Positions 50,542 to 60,006 of a stretch of DNA of 64,000 bases are shown here, piece after piece. Each line of letters opens with the position of its first letter. The first letter of the stretch is position 1. Source of the stretch: Algibacter miyuki (GTDB taxonomy: Bacteria > Bacteroidota > Bacteroidia > Flavobacteriales > Flavobacteriaceae); NCBI RefSeq assembly GCF_042427745.1, contig NZ_JBHMFA010000009.1; one strand, 5' to 3'. The translations under genes and the position numbers were made by a program. The notes under the pieces are model-generated. The model saw only the letters and a list, made by a program, of their open reading frames with translations. It ran no database searches and was not told the origin of the DNA.

Positions 50542-51606
50542 ATGAAAACAAAAATCAACAAATCAGTACTGAAGCAAATTTTGAAGCCATTAATGGTGTT
50601 TGCTTTAATTTTTAATTTATCGAGCTGTGTAGAGCAAACCGATTCTACAAGTGCTACTGTTAATTCTTCGGAAGACACAGGTGAAACTATAACAAGTGCT
50701 ATTGATCTTACTGGAAAAAAAATAGGCTATTGTTCGCCATCATTAAATGCGCCTTATTATCAAGCTTTATTGCAAAGTATAAAAGCGACTACTGAAAAAA
50801 ATGGTATGATATTCTTATCTGCAGATGGTCAAAATGACATTAATAAGCAAGTTGCTGCTGTAGAAGATTTAATTACCAAAGGGGTTGATGCTTTATTGTT
50901 AAATCCTAAAGATCCTGATGCCTTAGTTGGTGTAACTAGAATGGCTAAAGCAGCTGGAATTCCAGTTTTTATTATTGATAGTTCTATTAATCCTTCGGCC
51001 GATTTTGTAACTACAGTACAGTCTAATAATTTGGCAAATGGTGAATTAGCAGGGGAATGGTTAGTTAAAAAAATGGGTAACACAACAATGAATATCGCTT
51101 TGTTAAGTGGTAATGCCGGTAACCCAGTAGGTAAAACACGTAAGCAAGGTTTGTTGCAGGGTATTACTGAAGAGCAATTAAGAACACAAGGTAAAATTGA
51201 CTTAAATATTAAAACACAAGCTTATACTGAATGGTCTTATGCAGGTGGATTAAAAGCAATGGAAGATATTTTAGTAGCACATCCAGACATTAATGTGGTT
51301 ATTACAGAATCTGATGTTTGTGTTTTAGGAGCTATTAAAGCTATTGCGCAAGCTGGTAAAACAGACGACATTTTAATTGTTGCGGGTGCCGATGGACAAA
51401 AAGAAGCCATTAAGTATATTATGGATACCGATTTCTACGGTTGTACTGCTATGAATAGTCCAGTACAAATTGGAAAAAATGCTGTGCAATACGCAATTGA
51501 ATATATTAACGGAAAGCGAGACTTTCCTAAAACGTCATTTACTGCACCTTTATTAATTACAAAGGAAAACGCTGCGAAATATTACAATCCAAAAGCTTTA
51601 TTTTAA
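50542..51606 (+). CDS. sugar ABC transporter substrate-binding lipoprotein (RbsB-type)
   Basis: The 354-residue protein has a lipobox FNLSSC (Cys29) and a type I periplasmic-binding fold: KKIGYCSPSLNAPYYQALLQ, DALLLNPKDPDALV, IPVFIIDSSI and NVVITESDVCVLGAIKAI. It resembles ribose and xylitol-type binding proteins. Being a lipoprotein, it should be anchored to the inner or outer membrane facing the periplasm. Followed by its ATPase after 18 bp. The substrate is inferred to be mannitol or a related polyol from the dehydrogenases downstream. Confidence 0.9.
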   Translation: MKTKINKSVLKQILKPLMVFALIFNLSSCVEQTDSTSATVNSSEDTGETITSAIDLTGKKIGYCSPSLNAPYYQALLQSIKATTEKNGMIFLSADGQNDINKQVAAVEDLITKGVDALLLNPKDPDALVGVTRMAKAAGIPVFIIDSSINPSADFVTTVQSNNLANGELAGEWLVKKMGNTTMNIALLSGNAGNPVGKTRKQGLLQGITEEQLRTQGKIDLNIKTQAYTEWSYAGGLKAMEDILVAHPDINVVITESDVCVLGAIKAIAQAGKTDDILIVAGADGQKEAIKYIMDTDFYGCTAMNSPVQIGKNAVQYAIEYINGKRDFPKTSFTAPLLITKENAAKYYNPKALF

Positions 51607-51624
51607 TCTTTAAAATAAATTAAG

Positions 51625-53148
51625 ATGCAAAATACAAACCAAGAATATCGCCTTGAAATGACGGGAATATCCAAAAGTTTTGGTATTGTTTCAGTGCTAG
51701 AAAATGTGAATTTAAAAGTAAAGCCTGGAGAAATCCACGCTTTACTTGGCGAAAATGGAGCCGGTAAATCTACATTAGTAAAGATTTTGAGCGGAGTTCA
51801 TCAAAAAGATACTGGTAAAGTTGTTTTAGATGGAGAAGAAATAAGTCCGAAAAACACACACGACGGACAGGTGTTAGGTATTAGCGTAGTGTATCAAGAG
51901 TTGTCTTTAGTGAACGATTTGTCGGTTGCGGAAAATATTTACTTGCACAAATTAGGAGCTAGTAAATTTTGGATGAACTGGAAAAAATTAACCAAAGATG
52001 CTCAAGAATTAATTGATTCATTAGGTTTTGATATTGATGCTTCAGCAACGGTACGCGATTTAAGTATCGTTCAAAAACAAGTGGTTGAAATAGCAAAAGC
52101 CTTATCCGAAGATACCAAAGTTTTAGTTTTAGATGAGCCTACAACGGTTTTCGATCCAACGGATACTAAAAAATTGTTCGACAACCTTTTTAAGTTGAAA
52201 GCAAAAGGGATTTCTATTATTTATATCTCGCATCACTTAGAGGAAATTTTTAAAATTGCCGATTCGGTTACAGTGCTTAGAGATGGTGTAGATACAGGAA
52301 GTATGGCTGTTGCAGATACGGATACCGATGGTGTTATCCGATTAATGATTGGTAGAGAATTGAAAGATTTATATCCAAGAAGGGATGCTGTTATAGGTAA
52401 AGAGCCTATTCTGCAAGTAAGTAATTTATCAGCCAGAGATAATTTAGTTCATGATGTATCATTCTCTGTTCGACCAGGAGAAGTTTTAGGTATTGCAGGT
52501 TTAGGAGGAAGTGGTAGAACAGAAACTGCTAAACTAATTTTTGGTGCCGATAAAAAGAAATCGGGAACCATTATTTTAGGTGGAAAGGAAATAACAACCA
52601 AGTCTCCAGTTTGCGCTGTGGGGCACCAAATTGGTTTTGTTTCCGAAGATAGAAAAGAAGATGGTGTGTTTTTACCGTTATCTATTAGACGAAATATCAG
52701 TGTGACCAATTTCACGGGTATTTCAGGTAAATTAGGTTTTATCAATGTAGATAGCGAATACAAAAACGTTCTAGGTTTAATTGAAAAGTTGAGCATTAAA
52801 GCACCTAGTTCTGAAGTTGACGTTAAAAATTTAAGTGGAGGAAATCAACAAAAAGTAGCTTTGGCCAAATGGTTAAGTATTGACAGTAAAGTTATTTTTA
52901 TCGACGAGCCAACCCGTGGTGTTGATGTAGGTGCGAAAATTGAAATTTACAACCTGATAAACGAGGTTGCTAAAAAAGGCGTTGGCGTGGTTGTAATTTC
53001 ATCAGATATGCCCGAAATCATGGGTATTGCAGATCGTATTATGGTGATGCACGAAGGTACTTTTTACGGTGAATTAACGAAAGAACAATTTTCCGAAGAA
53101 AACATTTTACGCTATTCCATTGGCGAACCACTTAAACAAGTTGTCTAA
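51625..53148 (+). CDS. sugar ABC transporter ATP-binding protein (RbsA/MglA type)
   Basis: The 507-residue protein has two fused nucleotide-binding domains. Domain 1 has the intact Walker A GENGAGKSTL, a degenerate signature (LSIVQKQVVEIAKAL) and LVLDEPTT. Domain 2 has a degenerate Walker A (GLGGSGRTETAK) but an intact signature LSGGNQQKVALAKWL and IFIDEPTRGVDVGAK. This is the usual asymmetry of CUT2 sugar importers. It lies between the binding protein and the permease. Confidence 0.93.
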   Translation: MQNTNQEYRLEMTGISKSFGIVSVLENVNLKVKPGEIHALLGENGAGKSTLVKILSGVHQKDTGKVVLDGEEISPKNTHDGQVLGISVVYQELSLVNDLSVAENIYLHKLGASKFWMNWKKLTKDAQELIDSLGFDIDASATVRDLSIVQKQVVEIAKALSEDTKVLVLDEPTTVFDPTDTKKLFDNLFKLKAKGISIIYISHHLEEIFKIADSVTVLRDGVDTGSMAVADTDTDGVIRLMIGRELKDLYPRRDAVIGKEPILQVSNLSARDNLVHDVSFSVRPGEVLGIAGLGGSGRTETAKLIFGADKKKSGTIILGGKEITTKSPVCAVGHQIGFVSEDRKEDGVFLPLSIRRNISVTNFTGISGKLGFINVDSEYKNVLGLIEKLSIKAPSSEVDVKNLSGGNQQKVALAKWLSIDSKVIFIDEPTRGVDVGAKIEIYNLINEVAKKGVGVVVISSDMPEIMGIADRIMVMHEGTFYGELTKEQFSEENILRYSIGEPLKQVV

Positions 53149-53173
53149 CTATTACTAAACAAAAAACAAAATC

Positions 53174-54142
53174 ATGGCATTAACAATAAAACAACAACTA
53201 AGTAGCCCGGGTGGTATACTTAAGTTTCTAGTAAAACATAATACAATCTTCATTTTTGTATTGCTGGTTATATTTTCAGCATTAATTTCCGATGTATTTT
53301 TTACATCAGTAAACCTTTCAAATTTATTAAAACAAGTATCAGGTATTGGTATTATTAGCATTGGTATGTTACTTGTTATTTTAACCGGCGGTATCGATTT
53401 ATCTGTGGGTTCTATGGTGGCTTTATTGGCGGTTACCTTCGCTATTTTAGTGAATATGGTTATTTTGCCAGTTGCTATTTTACTAACCATTATCATCGGT
53501 TTTTCATTAGGAAGTGTTGCAGGTTATCTGGTTGCATTTCAAAAAATGGCACCCTTTGTCGCCACGCTGGCTTTAATGACGATTGCCAGAGGATTAGGTT
53601 TTATTTACTCTAAAGGATCTCCAATTACCTTTAAAACTCCAGGTGGAGAATTCATGTCTAACTTTGCAAATAATTCTACAATTGGTATTCCAAACATAGC
53701 AATCGTATTCTTTTTAATCGTGATTGTAGCAATGGTTATGTTGCGTTACAATGTATTTGGTAGATTAATAATAGCTATAGGAAGTAACGAAGAAGCTTCT
53801 AGATTATCAGGAATAAAAGTTAATAAATATAAGTTTTTAGTTTATGCTATCTCAGGAGCATTAGCGGCAACTGCAGCTATAATTGTGGCTTCTAGAACTA
53901 ATTTAGGATCACCAAATATGGGTATGGCTTGGGAGCTAGATGCTATTGCTGCTGTAGTTATTGGTGGTGCAAGTTTAAATGGAGGTAAAGGTACAGCCAT
54001 AAACACCTTAATGGGGGTGCTTATCTTGGGCTTGATTGGAAATATTTTAAATCTGTTAAATGTGCCATCGTATCCGCAACAAGTTGTTAAAGGGGCGATT
54101 ATCATTTTTGCAGTATTACTTCAACGTTTCGATAGCAAATAA
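53174..54142 (+). CDS. sugar ABC transporter permease (RbsC type)
   Basis: The 322-residue protein has about ten hydrophobic helices with motifs of CUT2 permeases: LVILTGGIDLSVGSMVALLA, MTIARGLGFIYSKGSPITF, FGRLIIAIGSNEEASRLSGI, and the cytoplasmic-loop sequence AIAAVVIGGASLNGGKGTAI. It completes the importer. The next gene, a mannitol dehydrogenase, starts 12 bp later, so import and oxidation are co-transcribed. Confidence 0.93.
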   Translation: MALTIKQQLSSPGGILKFLVKHNTIFIFVLLVIFSALISDVFFTSVNLSNLLKQVSGIGIISIGMLLVILTGGIDLSVGSMVALLAVTFAILVNMVILPVAILLTIIIGFSLGSVAGYLVAFQKMAPFVATLALMTIARGLGFIYSKGSPITFKTPGGEFMSNFANNSTIGIPNIAIVFFLIVIVAMVMLRYNVFGRLIIAIGSNEEASRLSGIKVNKYKFLVYAISGALAATAAIIVASRTNLGSPNMGMAWELDAIAAVVIGGASLNGGKGTAINTLMGVLILGLIGNILNLLNVPSYPQQVVKGAIIIFAVLLQRFDSK

Positions 54143-54154
54143 AACATAGAAAAC

Positions 54155-55651
54155 ATGACAACTTATAAATTAAATAACCAGAACTTAGATAAGTTCAAGG
54201 ACAGGGTAGCTACGCCTAAATATAATAGAGATAATATAAAAACGGGTATTGTGCATATTGGTATCGGTGGCTTTCATAGAGCGCACGAGGCCTTTTATAC
54301 CGATCAATTATTACACAATGAGTCGGTTACCGATTGGGGTATTTGTGGTGTTGCTTTATTAGATTTCGATACAAAAATTTACAACACCTTAAAAGAACAA
54401 GATGGTTTATATACCTTGGTTGTAAAAGAATTAGACGGAACGCTTTCTAAACGTATTATTGGATCTATCGTAGAGTGTTTGTACGCACCCGAAAATCCAG
54501 TAAAAGTGATTGAAAAAATAGCGAGTCCAGAGGTTAAAATTGTAACTTTAACTATTACTGAAGGTGGTTATAATTATAATGAAGCAACGGGTGAATTCAA
54601 TTTTGAAAACCCGTTAATTCAGCAAGATATAAAGCATCCAATGGCTCCAAAAACTGTTTTTGGATACTTAACTCAAGCTTTAAAGCTTAGGAAGGAACGT
54701 GGTTTAAAAGGTGTTACTATTCAGTCTTGCGATAATATTCAAGGAAATGGTCACATGACAGAAAAAATGTTGTTGAGTTATGTCAAAGTAGCCGAGCCAG
54801 AATTGGCTGTATGGATTGATGAAAATGTATCTTTCCCAAATGCGATGGTAGATAGAATTACGCCGGCAACATCGCCTGTAGATATTTCAAATTTGAAAGA
54901 AACGTCAGGAATTGACGATGCTTGGCCAGTAGTTTGTGAGCCATTTAAACAATGGGTTATCGAAGATGATTTTATTGCCGGGAGACCTGTTTGGGAAAAC
55001 GTAGGAGCTCAGTTTGTAGAAAACGTAGAGCCTTTCGAAAAAATGAAACTTCAGTTATTAAATGCGGGACATTCTGTATTGGGGGTTTTAGGAGCATTAA
55101 TGGGCTATGAGACTATTGATGAGGTTGCTAATAATCCAAATATTAATACTTTTTTAAGGGCTTATATGAAGCAGGAAGTAGCACCGGTTTTAAAAGCTTT
55201 GGAAGGTGTCGATTTGGAAAGTTATGAAGCCTCATTGCTGCAACGCTTTGGTAATATTTATATTAAAGATCAAATCGATCGTATTTGTTCAGAGAGCTCG
55301 GCAAAATTCCCAATTTTTATTTTACCAACTGTTTATACACAACTTAAGGGTAAAGCGCATATCGAGCACGCTGCTTTTGTAGTTGCTGCTTGGGCTATTT
55401 ATAGTCGTGGTTTTGATGAAAAAGGAAAAGTACTTAATATTAAAGATGCTTTAAAACCAACCTTAGTAAAAGAGGCTATTGCTTCCGAAGTTAATCCTGT
55501 AGCCTTTTTAGAAATAGAATCTGTTTTTGGAAAGTTGAAAGATTCAGAAGTTTTTGTTGAAGCTTATACAAAGTCTTATGAAAATATAAAAAATCATGGT
55601 GTGGAACGTTGTGTGCTGGAAATGAATACTAACTCAATAAGTTTTATATAA
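54155..55651 (+). CDS. mannitol 2-dehydrogenase family enzyme, copy 1 (in operon)
   Basis: The 498-residue protein belongs to the long-chain polyol dehydrogenases that oxidise mannitol (or a similar polyol) to fructose with NAD. The N-terminus has the Rossmann segment VHIGIGGFHRAHEAFYTDQL, then DRITPATSPVD. The catalytic motif KLQLLNAGHSVLG gives K298, N303 and H306, spaced as in characterised mannitol 2-dehydrogenases. A fructokinase follows two bases after its stop, which supports fructose as product. A divergent paralog lies at 56601-58091. Confidence 0.93.
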   Translation: MTTYKLNNQNLDKFKDRVATPKYNRDNIKTGIVHIGIGGFHRAHEAFYTDQLLHNESVTDWGICGVALLDFDTKIYNTLKEQDGLYTLVVKELDGTLSKRIIGSIVECLYAPENPVKVIEKIASPEVKIVTLTITEGGYNYNEATGEFNFENPLIQQDIKHPMAPKTVFGYLTQALKLRKERGLKGVTIQSCDNIQGNGHMTEKMLLSYVKVAEPELAVWIDENVSFPNAMVDRITPATSPVDISNLKETSGIDDAWPVVCEPFKQWVIEDDFIAGRPVWENVGAQFVENVEPFEKMKLQLLNAGHSVLGVLGALMGYETIDEVANNPNINTFLRAYMKQEVAPVLKALEGVDLESYEASLLQRFGNIYIKDQIDRICSESSAKFPIFILPTVYTQLKGKAHIEHAAFVVAAWAIYSRGFDEKGKVLNIKDALKPTLVKEAIASEVNPVAFLEIESVFGKLKDSEVFVEAYTKSYENIKNHGVERCVLEMNTNSISFI

Positions 55652-55652
55652 A

Positions 55653-56534
55653 ATGGCAAATATTACATGTTTTGGAGAGGTTTTGTGGGATGTGTTTCCA
55701 ACGCATAAAAAAATTGGAGGAGCACCGTTAAATGTAGCAGCACGATTGCAAGCATTTAATAACACGGTTTCTATGATTAGTAGAATTGGTGAAGATAAAA
55801 AAGGAAAGAAAATTTTAAAGTTTTTTAAGTCGAAAGGTGTTAATACCAAAGGTGTTCAGGTTGATAAAAACTATAAAACAGGAAAGGTGAAGGTTATGCT
55901 GAATGATAAAGGTTCGGCGTCTTACGATATTATGTTTCCAAGAGCTTGGGATAAAATTGAACTTTCTGATGAGGTTAAAATGATTGTTTCAGAATCGGAT
56001 GCTTTTGTTTTTGGTAGTTTAGTAGCTAGAGACGATGTGTCTCGTGAAACGCTTTATGCTTTATTAACATTGGCTAAATATAAAATATTCGATGTTAATT
56101 TAAGACCACCGTATTACACGACCGATGTGCTTAAGTATTTAATAAATCAAGCCGATTTTGTTAAGTTTAACGATGATGAGATTTTTGAAATAGCTAAAGA
56201 ATTAGGATCTAAATCACAATCGTTAGAACAAATTATTTTATTTGTTGCTGAAGAAATAAAAGCTAAAACTATTTGTGTAACCAAAGGACGTCATGGAGCT
56301 ATTTTGTATTGTAACAAAACGTTTTATTATAATAGCGGTTACCAGATAGAAGTTGTAGATACGGTTGGTGCAGGAGATTCGTTTTTAGCCTCAATTATAA
56401 CTCAATTATTAAATAAAAAGGCTCCACAAGACGCTTTAAATTTTGCTTGTGCTGTTGGAGCTATTGTTGCGAGTAATGAGGGTGCAAATCCTGAAATAAA
56501 ACAAGAAACTATAGAAAATATGATTAACGCTTAA
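55653..56534 (+). CDS. fructokinase (PfkB family)
   Basis: The 293-residue protein has the ribokinase-fold motifs KIGGAPLNVAARLQAFNN near the N-terminus and DTVGAGDSFLASIITQLL near the C-terminus, with the catalytic base D242. It phosphorylates fructose to fructose 6-phosphate for glycolysis. It begins two bases after the mannitol dehydrogenase stop, the last gene of the operon, followed by a strong terminator. The pair mannitol dehydrogenase plus fructokinase is known from mannitol use in Zobellia-type marine flavobacteria. Confidence 0.92.
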   Translation: MANITCFGEVLWDVFPTHKKIGGAPLNVAARLQAFNNTVSMISRIGEDKKGKKILKFFKSKGVNTKGVQVDKNYKTGKVKVMLNDKGSASYDIMFPRAWDKIELSDEVKMIVSESDAFVFGSLVARDDVSRETLYALLTLAKYKIFDVNLRPPYYTTDVLKYLINQADFVKFNDDEIFEIAKELGSKSQSLEQIILFVAEEIKAKTICVTKGRHGAILYCNKTFYYNSGYQIEVVDTVGAGDSFLASIITQLLNKKAPQDALNFACAVGAIVASNEGANPEIKQETIENMINA

Positions 56535-56562
56535 GAATTTGTTTTTTGTTAATAGTGATTAG

Positions 56563-56595
56563 AAGCTTTATGGAATTGGCCATAAAGCTTTTTTT
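56563..56595. terminator. bidirectional terminator after fructokinase
   Basis: AAGCTTTATGG pairs perfectly with CCATAAAGCTT around a six-base loop, followed by seven Ts. It separates convergent genes. Confidence 0.88.
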
Positions 56596-56600
56596 CTGCC

Positions 56601-58091
56601 CTAAATTTTGTTTCCGTTGAAAGCGATAATGCTCTCTTTAATATGATGTGATCTTAGGTAGCTTAAATATTTTAAATATTTTTCAGTAAAAAAGGTATGT
56701 GTTCTTAAGGTTTTAAATACCGATTCAATCTCTAAAAACTTCGTCGGGTTTTGTAATGAACGTGCTGCCATCCTGATAAGCGTGTTACTTATGGAATCTA
56801 TAATATCGTACGTATTGCCTTGGTCGTCAATACCATCGTTGTATTTACACCATGCCGCTATAATAAAAGCGATATGGTTAATGTCTTTATTATTTTGTAA
56901 TTGACTGTCTAAGGTTGATAAAATAAATATTGGAATTTTAGCCGAGCTTTCGGAGCAAATCCTAGATAAACTATCGTTTATATTAGGGTTTTTAAATCGG
57001 GAAATTAGTGTGGTTTTATAAGTTTCAATACTTATATTTTCTGCATCGACTAAGGTTGGTGACACTTCTTTCTCTATAAATGAGGTGAGAAATAAAATGA
57101 AATCATCATCGTTCGCAGCTTCATGTACGGTTTTATATCCATGTAAGGTTCCTAAAATGCCTAAAACACTGTGGCCGGCATTTAAAAGTTGAAGTTTCAT
57201 GTTTTGGTAAGGTTCAATATCTTTTACAAACTGCACGCCTACTTTTTCCCAAAAAGGTTTAGCTTCAAAAAAATCATCTTCAATCACCCAACTTGCAAAA
57301 GGTTCGCAAACTACAGGCCATTGATCTTCAACTAAGAATTCTTTTTTTAAGGCATCAATATCTTTATGTTGGGTTACAGGGGTAATTCTATCAACCATAG
57401 TATTGGGGAAACGGGTGTTTTGTTTCAACCACGGTAATAATTCAGGTTCGTTTTTGCTTACATAGTTAAAAAACGAATGCTGCATAGTCTCTCCGTTGTT
57501 TTTTATATTGTCGCAAGATAGAATGGTACATCCCGTTAAGCCGCGAAGCTTCCGAAGTTTAAAAGCTTGTGTTAAGTATCCAAAAACTGTTTTTGGATTA
57601 AACGGATTGGTAACTTCTTCGGCAACGGCAGGATGTTTTTGGTTGAATTCTCCTGTGGTTTCATTTAGATGGTAGCCATCTTCAGCAATGGTTAATGAAA
57701 TAATTTTAATGCCGGGGTGTGCCAAGCGCTCTATAACGGCCATAGGGTTTTCTGGCCCAAAAAAATACTCTACAATCGAGCCTATTATTTGAGGTTTATG
57801 TAAGCCCGAAGCGTCTTTTGTAATTAGGGTGTACAGGCCGTCTTGATCTTTTAAAACGTTATAAGTTTTTCGGTCGGAATCGAGCAAGTCAATACCGCAA
57901 ATTCCAGAGTTTAAAACGTTATGTTTTTCAATAAGTTCGTTAATGTAAAAAGCTTGGTGCGCGCGATGAAAATTGCTAACGCCAATATGGGCAATACTGG
58001 TTGTAATTTGGTCACGATCAAACAATGGAATAGACACATGTTCCTTGAGTGTGTCTAGGTTTTCCATGTTTAAGTATAAAGAATTGGGCAT
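56601..58091 (-). CDS. mannitol 2-dehydrogenase family enzyme, copy 2
   Basis: The 496-residue paralog of the operon copy has the same frame: IAHIGVSNFHRAHQAFYINE, DRITPVTQHKDID and KLQLLNAGHSVLG (K299, N304, H307). The glycines of the first Rossmann loop differ (GVSNF instead of GIGGF), so cofactor or substrate choice may differ. It is transcribed opposite to the operon and divergently from the NrtR-type regulator gene. Possible substrates include arabitol, sorbitol, altronate-like acids or mannitol itself. Confidence 0.9.
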   Translation of the reverse strand: MPNSLYLNMENLDTLKEHVSIPLFDRDQITTSIAHIGVSNFHRAHQAFYINELIEKHNVLNSGICGIDLLDSDRKTYNVLKDQDGLYTLITKDASGLHKPQIIGSIVEYFFGPENPMAVIERLAHPGIKIISLTIAEDGYHLNETTGEFNQKHPAVAEEVTNPFNPKTVFGYLTQAFKLRKLRGLTGCTILSCDNIKNNGETMQHSFFNYVSKNEPELLPWLKQNTRFPNTMVDRITPVTQHKDIDALKKEFLVEDQWPVVCEPFASWVIEDDFFEAKPFWEKVGVQFVKDIEPYQNMKLQLLNAGHSVLGILGTLHGYKTVHEAANDDDFILFLTSFIEKEVSPTLVDAENISIETYKTTLISRFKNPNINDSLSRICSESSAKIPIFILSTLDSQLQNNKDINHIAFIIAAWCKYNDGIDDQGNTYDIIDSISNTLIRMAARSLQNPTKFLEIESVFKTLRTHTFFTEKYLKYLSYLRSHHIKESIIAFNGNKI

Positions 58092-58155
58092 TTTATTTTG
58101 GTGTTGGGTGTGCTTATTAAATTCTTTTTAAATTTACATAAAAAAATAATGAAAT

Positions 58156-58173
58156 ACCTTGAAATTTTAAGGT
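58156..58173. promoter_or_regulatory. inverted repeat in the M2DH2/regulator divergent gap
   Basis: ACCTT, eight bases, AAGGT, with partial symmetry outside it (GAAA and TTTC). It could be an operator for the adjacent NrtR-type protein. Short arms make this tentative. Confidence 0.4.
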
Positions 58174-58253
58174 TTCATTGTATCTTAACCCTGTGGGATA
58201 ATAGCGTGCCGTTTTTTACGGAAAACAACGTTTTTTTTTTTTGAAAGTATAGT

Positions 58254-58979
58254 ATGGATTTTAGGAAGCGAGATAATGTATCGGTAGATTGTGTGATTTT
58301 TGGTTTGGATACCGATGGACTAAAGATTTTATTGCGTAAGCGTACATTAAATATGTTTAGCGATGATTATCCTGTGGTTGATGATTGGATTATCACTGGG
58401 GGACGGGTTTTTATTAGTAAAACTCTAGAGGCTTCAGCAAATAGGATTTTTGAAGACAGCACAAATTTCAGCGTATTTAATAGAACGCAGTTTAGAACTT
58501 ATGGTAATCCGTCTCGAATAAAGTCGGATAAAGATTTATTATGGGTGCGCAGTCATGGTGTTAAAAACCAATCAATGACCATTGCTTATTATTTTACACA
58601 ACCTATAGATTGTATCGATGTTGACGAGAATGAATTTAAATGGTTTTCGGTAAATGCCTTGCCAGAATTGGGTTTTGATCATTATGAAATTATAAGAGAT
58701 GCCCACGAAGATTTAAAATTGAAAATTATGGTAGAACCTATTATTTTCGATTTAATGCCTGATAAGTTTACTTTGAATGAATTGCAGTTTGCTTTCGAAT
58801 CGGTTTTAGATATCGAATTAGATAATCGTAATTTCAGAAAGAAAGTATTGAAAAAAACATACATCGTACCTTTAAATGAAACCAAAAAAGGAACGGCTAA
58901 AAAACCTTCAAAACTTTATGTTTTTAGTCGTGATGTGTATGATAAAGTCTCCGAGAAAGATTTCATTATTAATGTGTAA
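58254..58979 (+). CDS. NrtR/AraR-type transcriptional regulator (Nudix-like)
   Basis: The 241-residue protein has an N-terminal Nudix-fold domain (DCVIFGLDTDGLKILLRKRT) whose catalytic box is degenerate: GGRVFISKTLEASANRIFED lacks the REUxEE residues, so it should sense a ligand and not hydrolyse it. The C-terminal winged helix has TLNELQFAFESVLDIELDNR and RKKVLKKTYIVPL. Such proteins control sugar catabolism in Bacteroidota (for example AraR of Bacteroides). It is divergent from the second mannitol dehydrogenase, so a polyol-derived ligand is likely. Confidence 0.85.
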   Translation: MDFRKRDNVSVDCVIFGLDTDGLKILLRKRTLNMFSDDYPVVDDWIITGGRVFISKTLEASANRIFEDSTNFSVFNRTQFRTYGNPSRIKSDKDLLWVRSHGVKNQSMTIAYYFTQPIDCIDVDENEFKWFSVNALPELGFDHYEIIRDAHEDLKLKIMVEPIIFDLMPDKFTLNELQFAFESVLDIELDNRNFRKKVLKKTYIVPLNETKKGTAKKPSKLYVFSRDVYDKVSEKDFIINV

Positions 58980-59197
58980 AAACAGTTATGATTTATGCTA
59001 TTTTAGTTTCAGTTTTAAGCTATGTTTTGTTTCTATAAATGAGGTTGTGTGATTTAATTTATAGCTGTTTTTTATGGTTTTTATCGTGTGGTTGGCTATA
59101 AAACATGAGGATTTAAGAAATTGATCCCTTTTTTTATGGAACACATATCACAATCCATATTTATTCCTTTACTTTACCGAAGTTTAAATATATTAAA

Positions 59198-59935
59198 ATG
59201 ATGAGTGAAGAAAATATAGAGAAGATTAATGAGGTAATTAATCATTATTTTGATGCGAATACTACTGAAGATTGGATTCCTGTAAAGACTATTATGCCAG
59301 CCTTAATAACAGCTGGTGTATTTACGAAAGATGTGAAAAAAGGATTCCCAATACGTAAAATACTTCGAGAATTAGATGAAGCAGATAGCTTGTCTAGAAT
59401 ACCAACAGCACATGCTGAAAGGAGACCGGAAAATGTGTATTGGTACTTAGTAAAACCAGGAAAAACTTACGTGCCAAAAGAGGTGATAAGTCCGATATCA
59501 AAAAAAGAACAGAATAGACTAAATATTGAGAATAGCGACGAGTTTTATTTAGTGAATTTATGTGATGAGCTATTAGAACAAAAATCATCTAGAAAACACA
59601 CGTTTGATACCTTAGTTGGAAACTTGCATAAACGCGGAAAAGGAAGAACAAAATTACCTTTAGACGCCTATTATGAGGATTTAAAGTTAGTTATGGAGTT
59701 TGTAAAAACCATTGAAGAAGCTGATGTTGAAGATGAAAAGGAACAAGCACGTTTGCTTCAAATAAAACGTTACAATCAACTTAAAAAGAAAGCTATTTTA
59801 AAGAAAGGTTTACGTCTTATGGAAATAAATTATTCAATTTTTGAATGTGATGATTCTGGTAAATTAGTGAGGAATACTGAAGCAGATATCTTGGTATTGA
59901 AAGAGAAGTTAAAAGACTTTTTAAAAGCGGAATAA
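59198..59935 (+). CDS. uncharacterised protein, possible PD-(D/E)XK-like domain
   Basis: I do not recognise a named family with certainty. The 245-residue soluble protein has an N-terminal part (about 1-90) with a winged-helix feel (DWIPVKTIMPALITAGVFTK, RRPENVYWYLV). The C-terminal part has HTFDTLVGNLHKRGKGRTKL, LPLDAYYEDLKLVMEF and KKGLRLMEINYSIF. The order basic loop, D-x-Y-Y, L-V-x-E, and a final strand with E resembles a restriction-endonuclease-like fold. Met1 and Met2 are both possible starts. It stands alone between the regulator and the FUSC gene. No partner methylase is seen. Confidence 0.55.
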   Translation: MMSEENIEKINEVINHYFDANTTEDWIPVKTIMPALITAGVFTKDVKKGFPIRKILRELDEADSLSRIPTAHAERRPENVYWYLVKPGKTYVPKEVISPISKKEQNRLNIENSDEFYLVNLCDELLEQKSSRKHTFDTLVGNLHKRGKGRTKLPLDAYYEDLKLVMEFVKTIEEADVEDEKEQARLLQIKRYNQLKKKAILKKGLRLMEINYSIFECDDSGKLVRNTEADILVLKEKLKDFLKAE

Positions 59936-60006
59936 TTAAAGCATAAAGTAAGTCGTTTTTAATGTTTTTTTTGAAATATTAGCAACGATTTAAAAATATC
60001 CATAAA

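Noticed and set aside
58254..58979. Active Nudix hydrolase
   Set aside because: The catalytic box is degenerate and a winged helix follows, so a regulator fits better.
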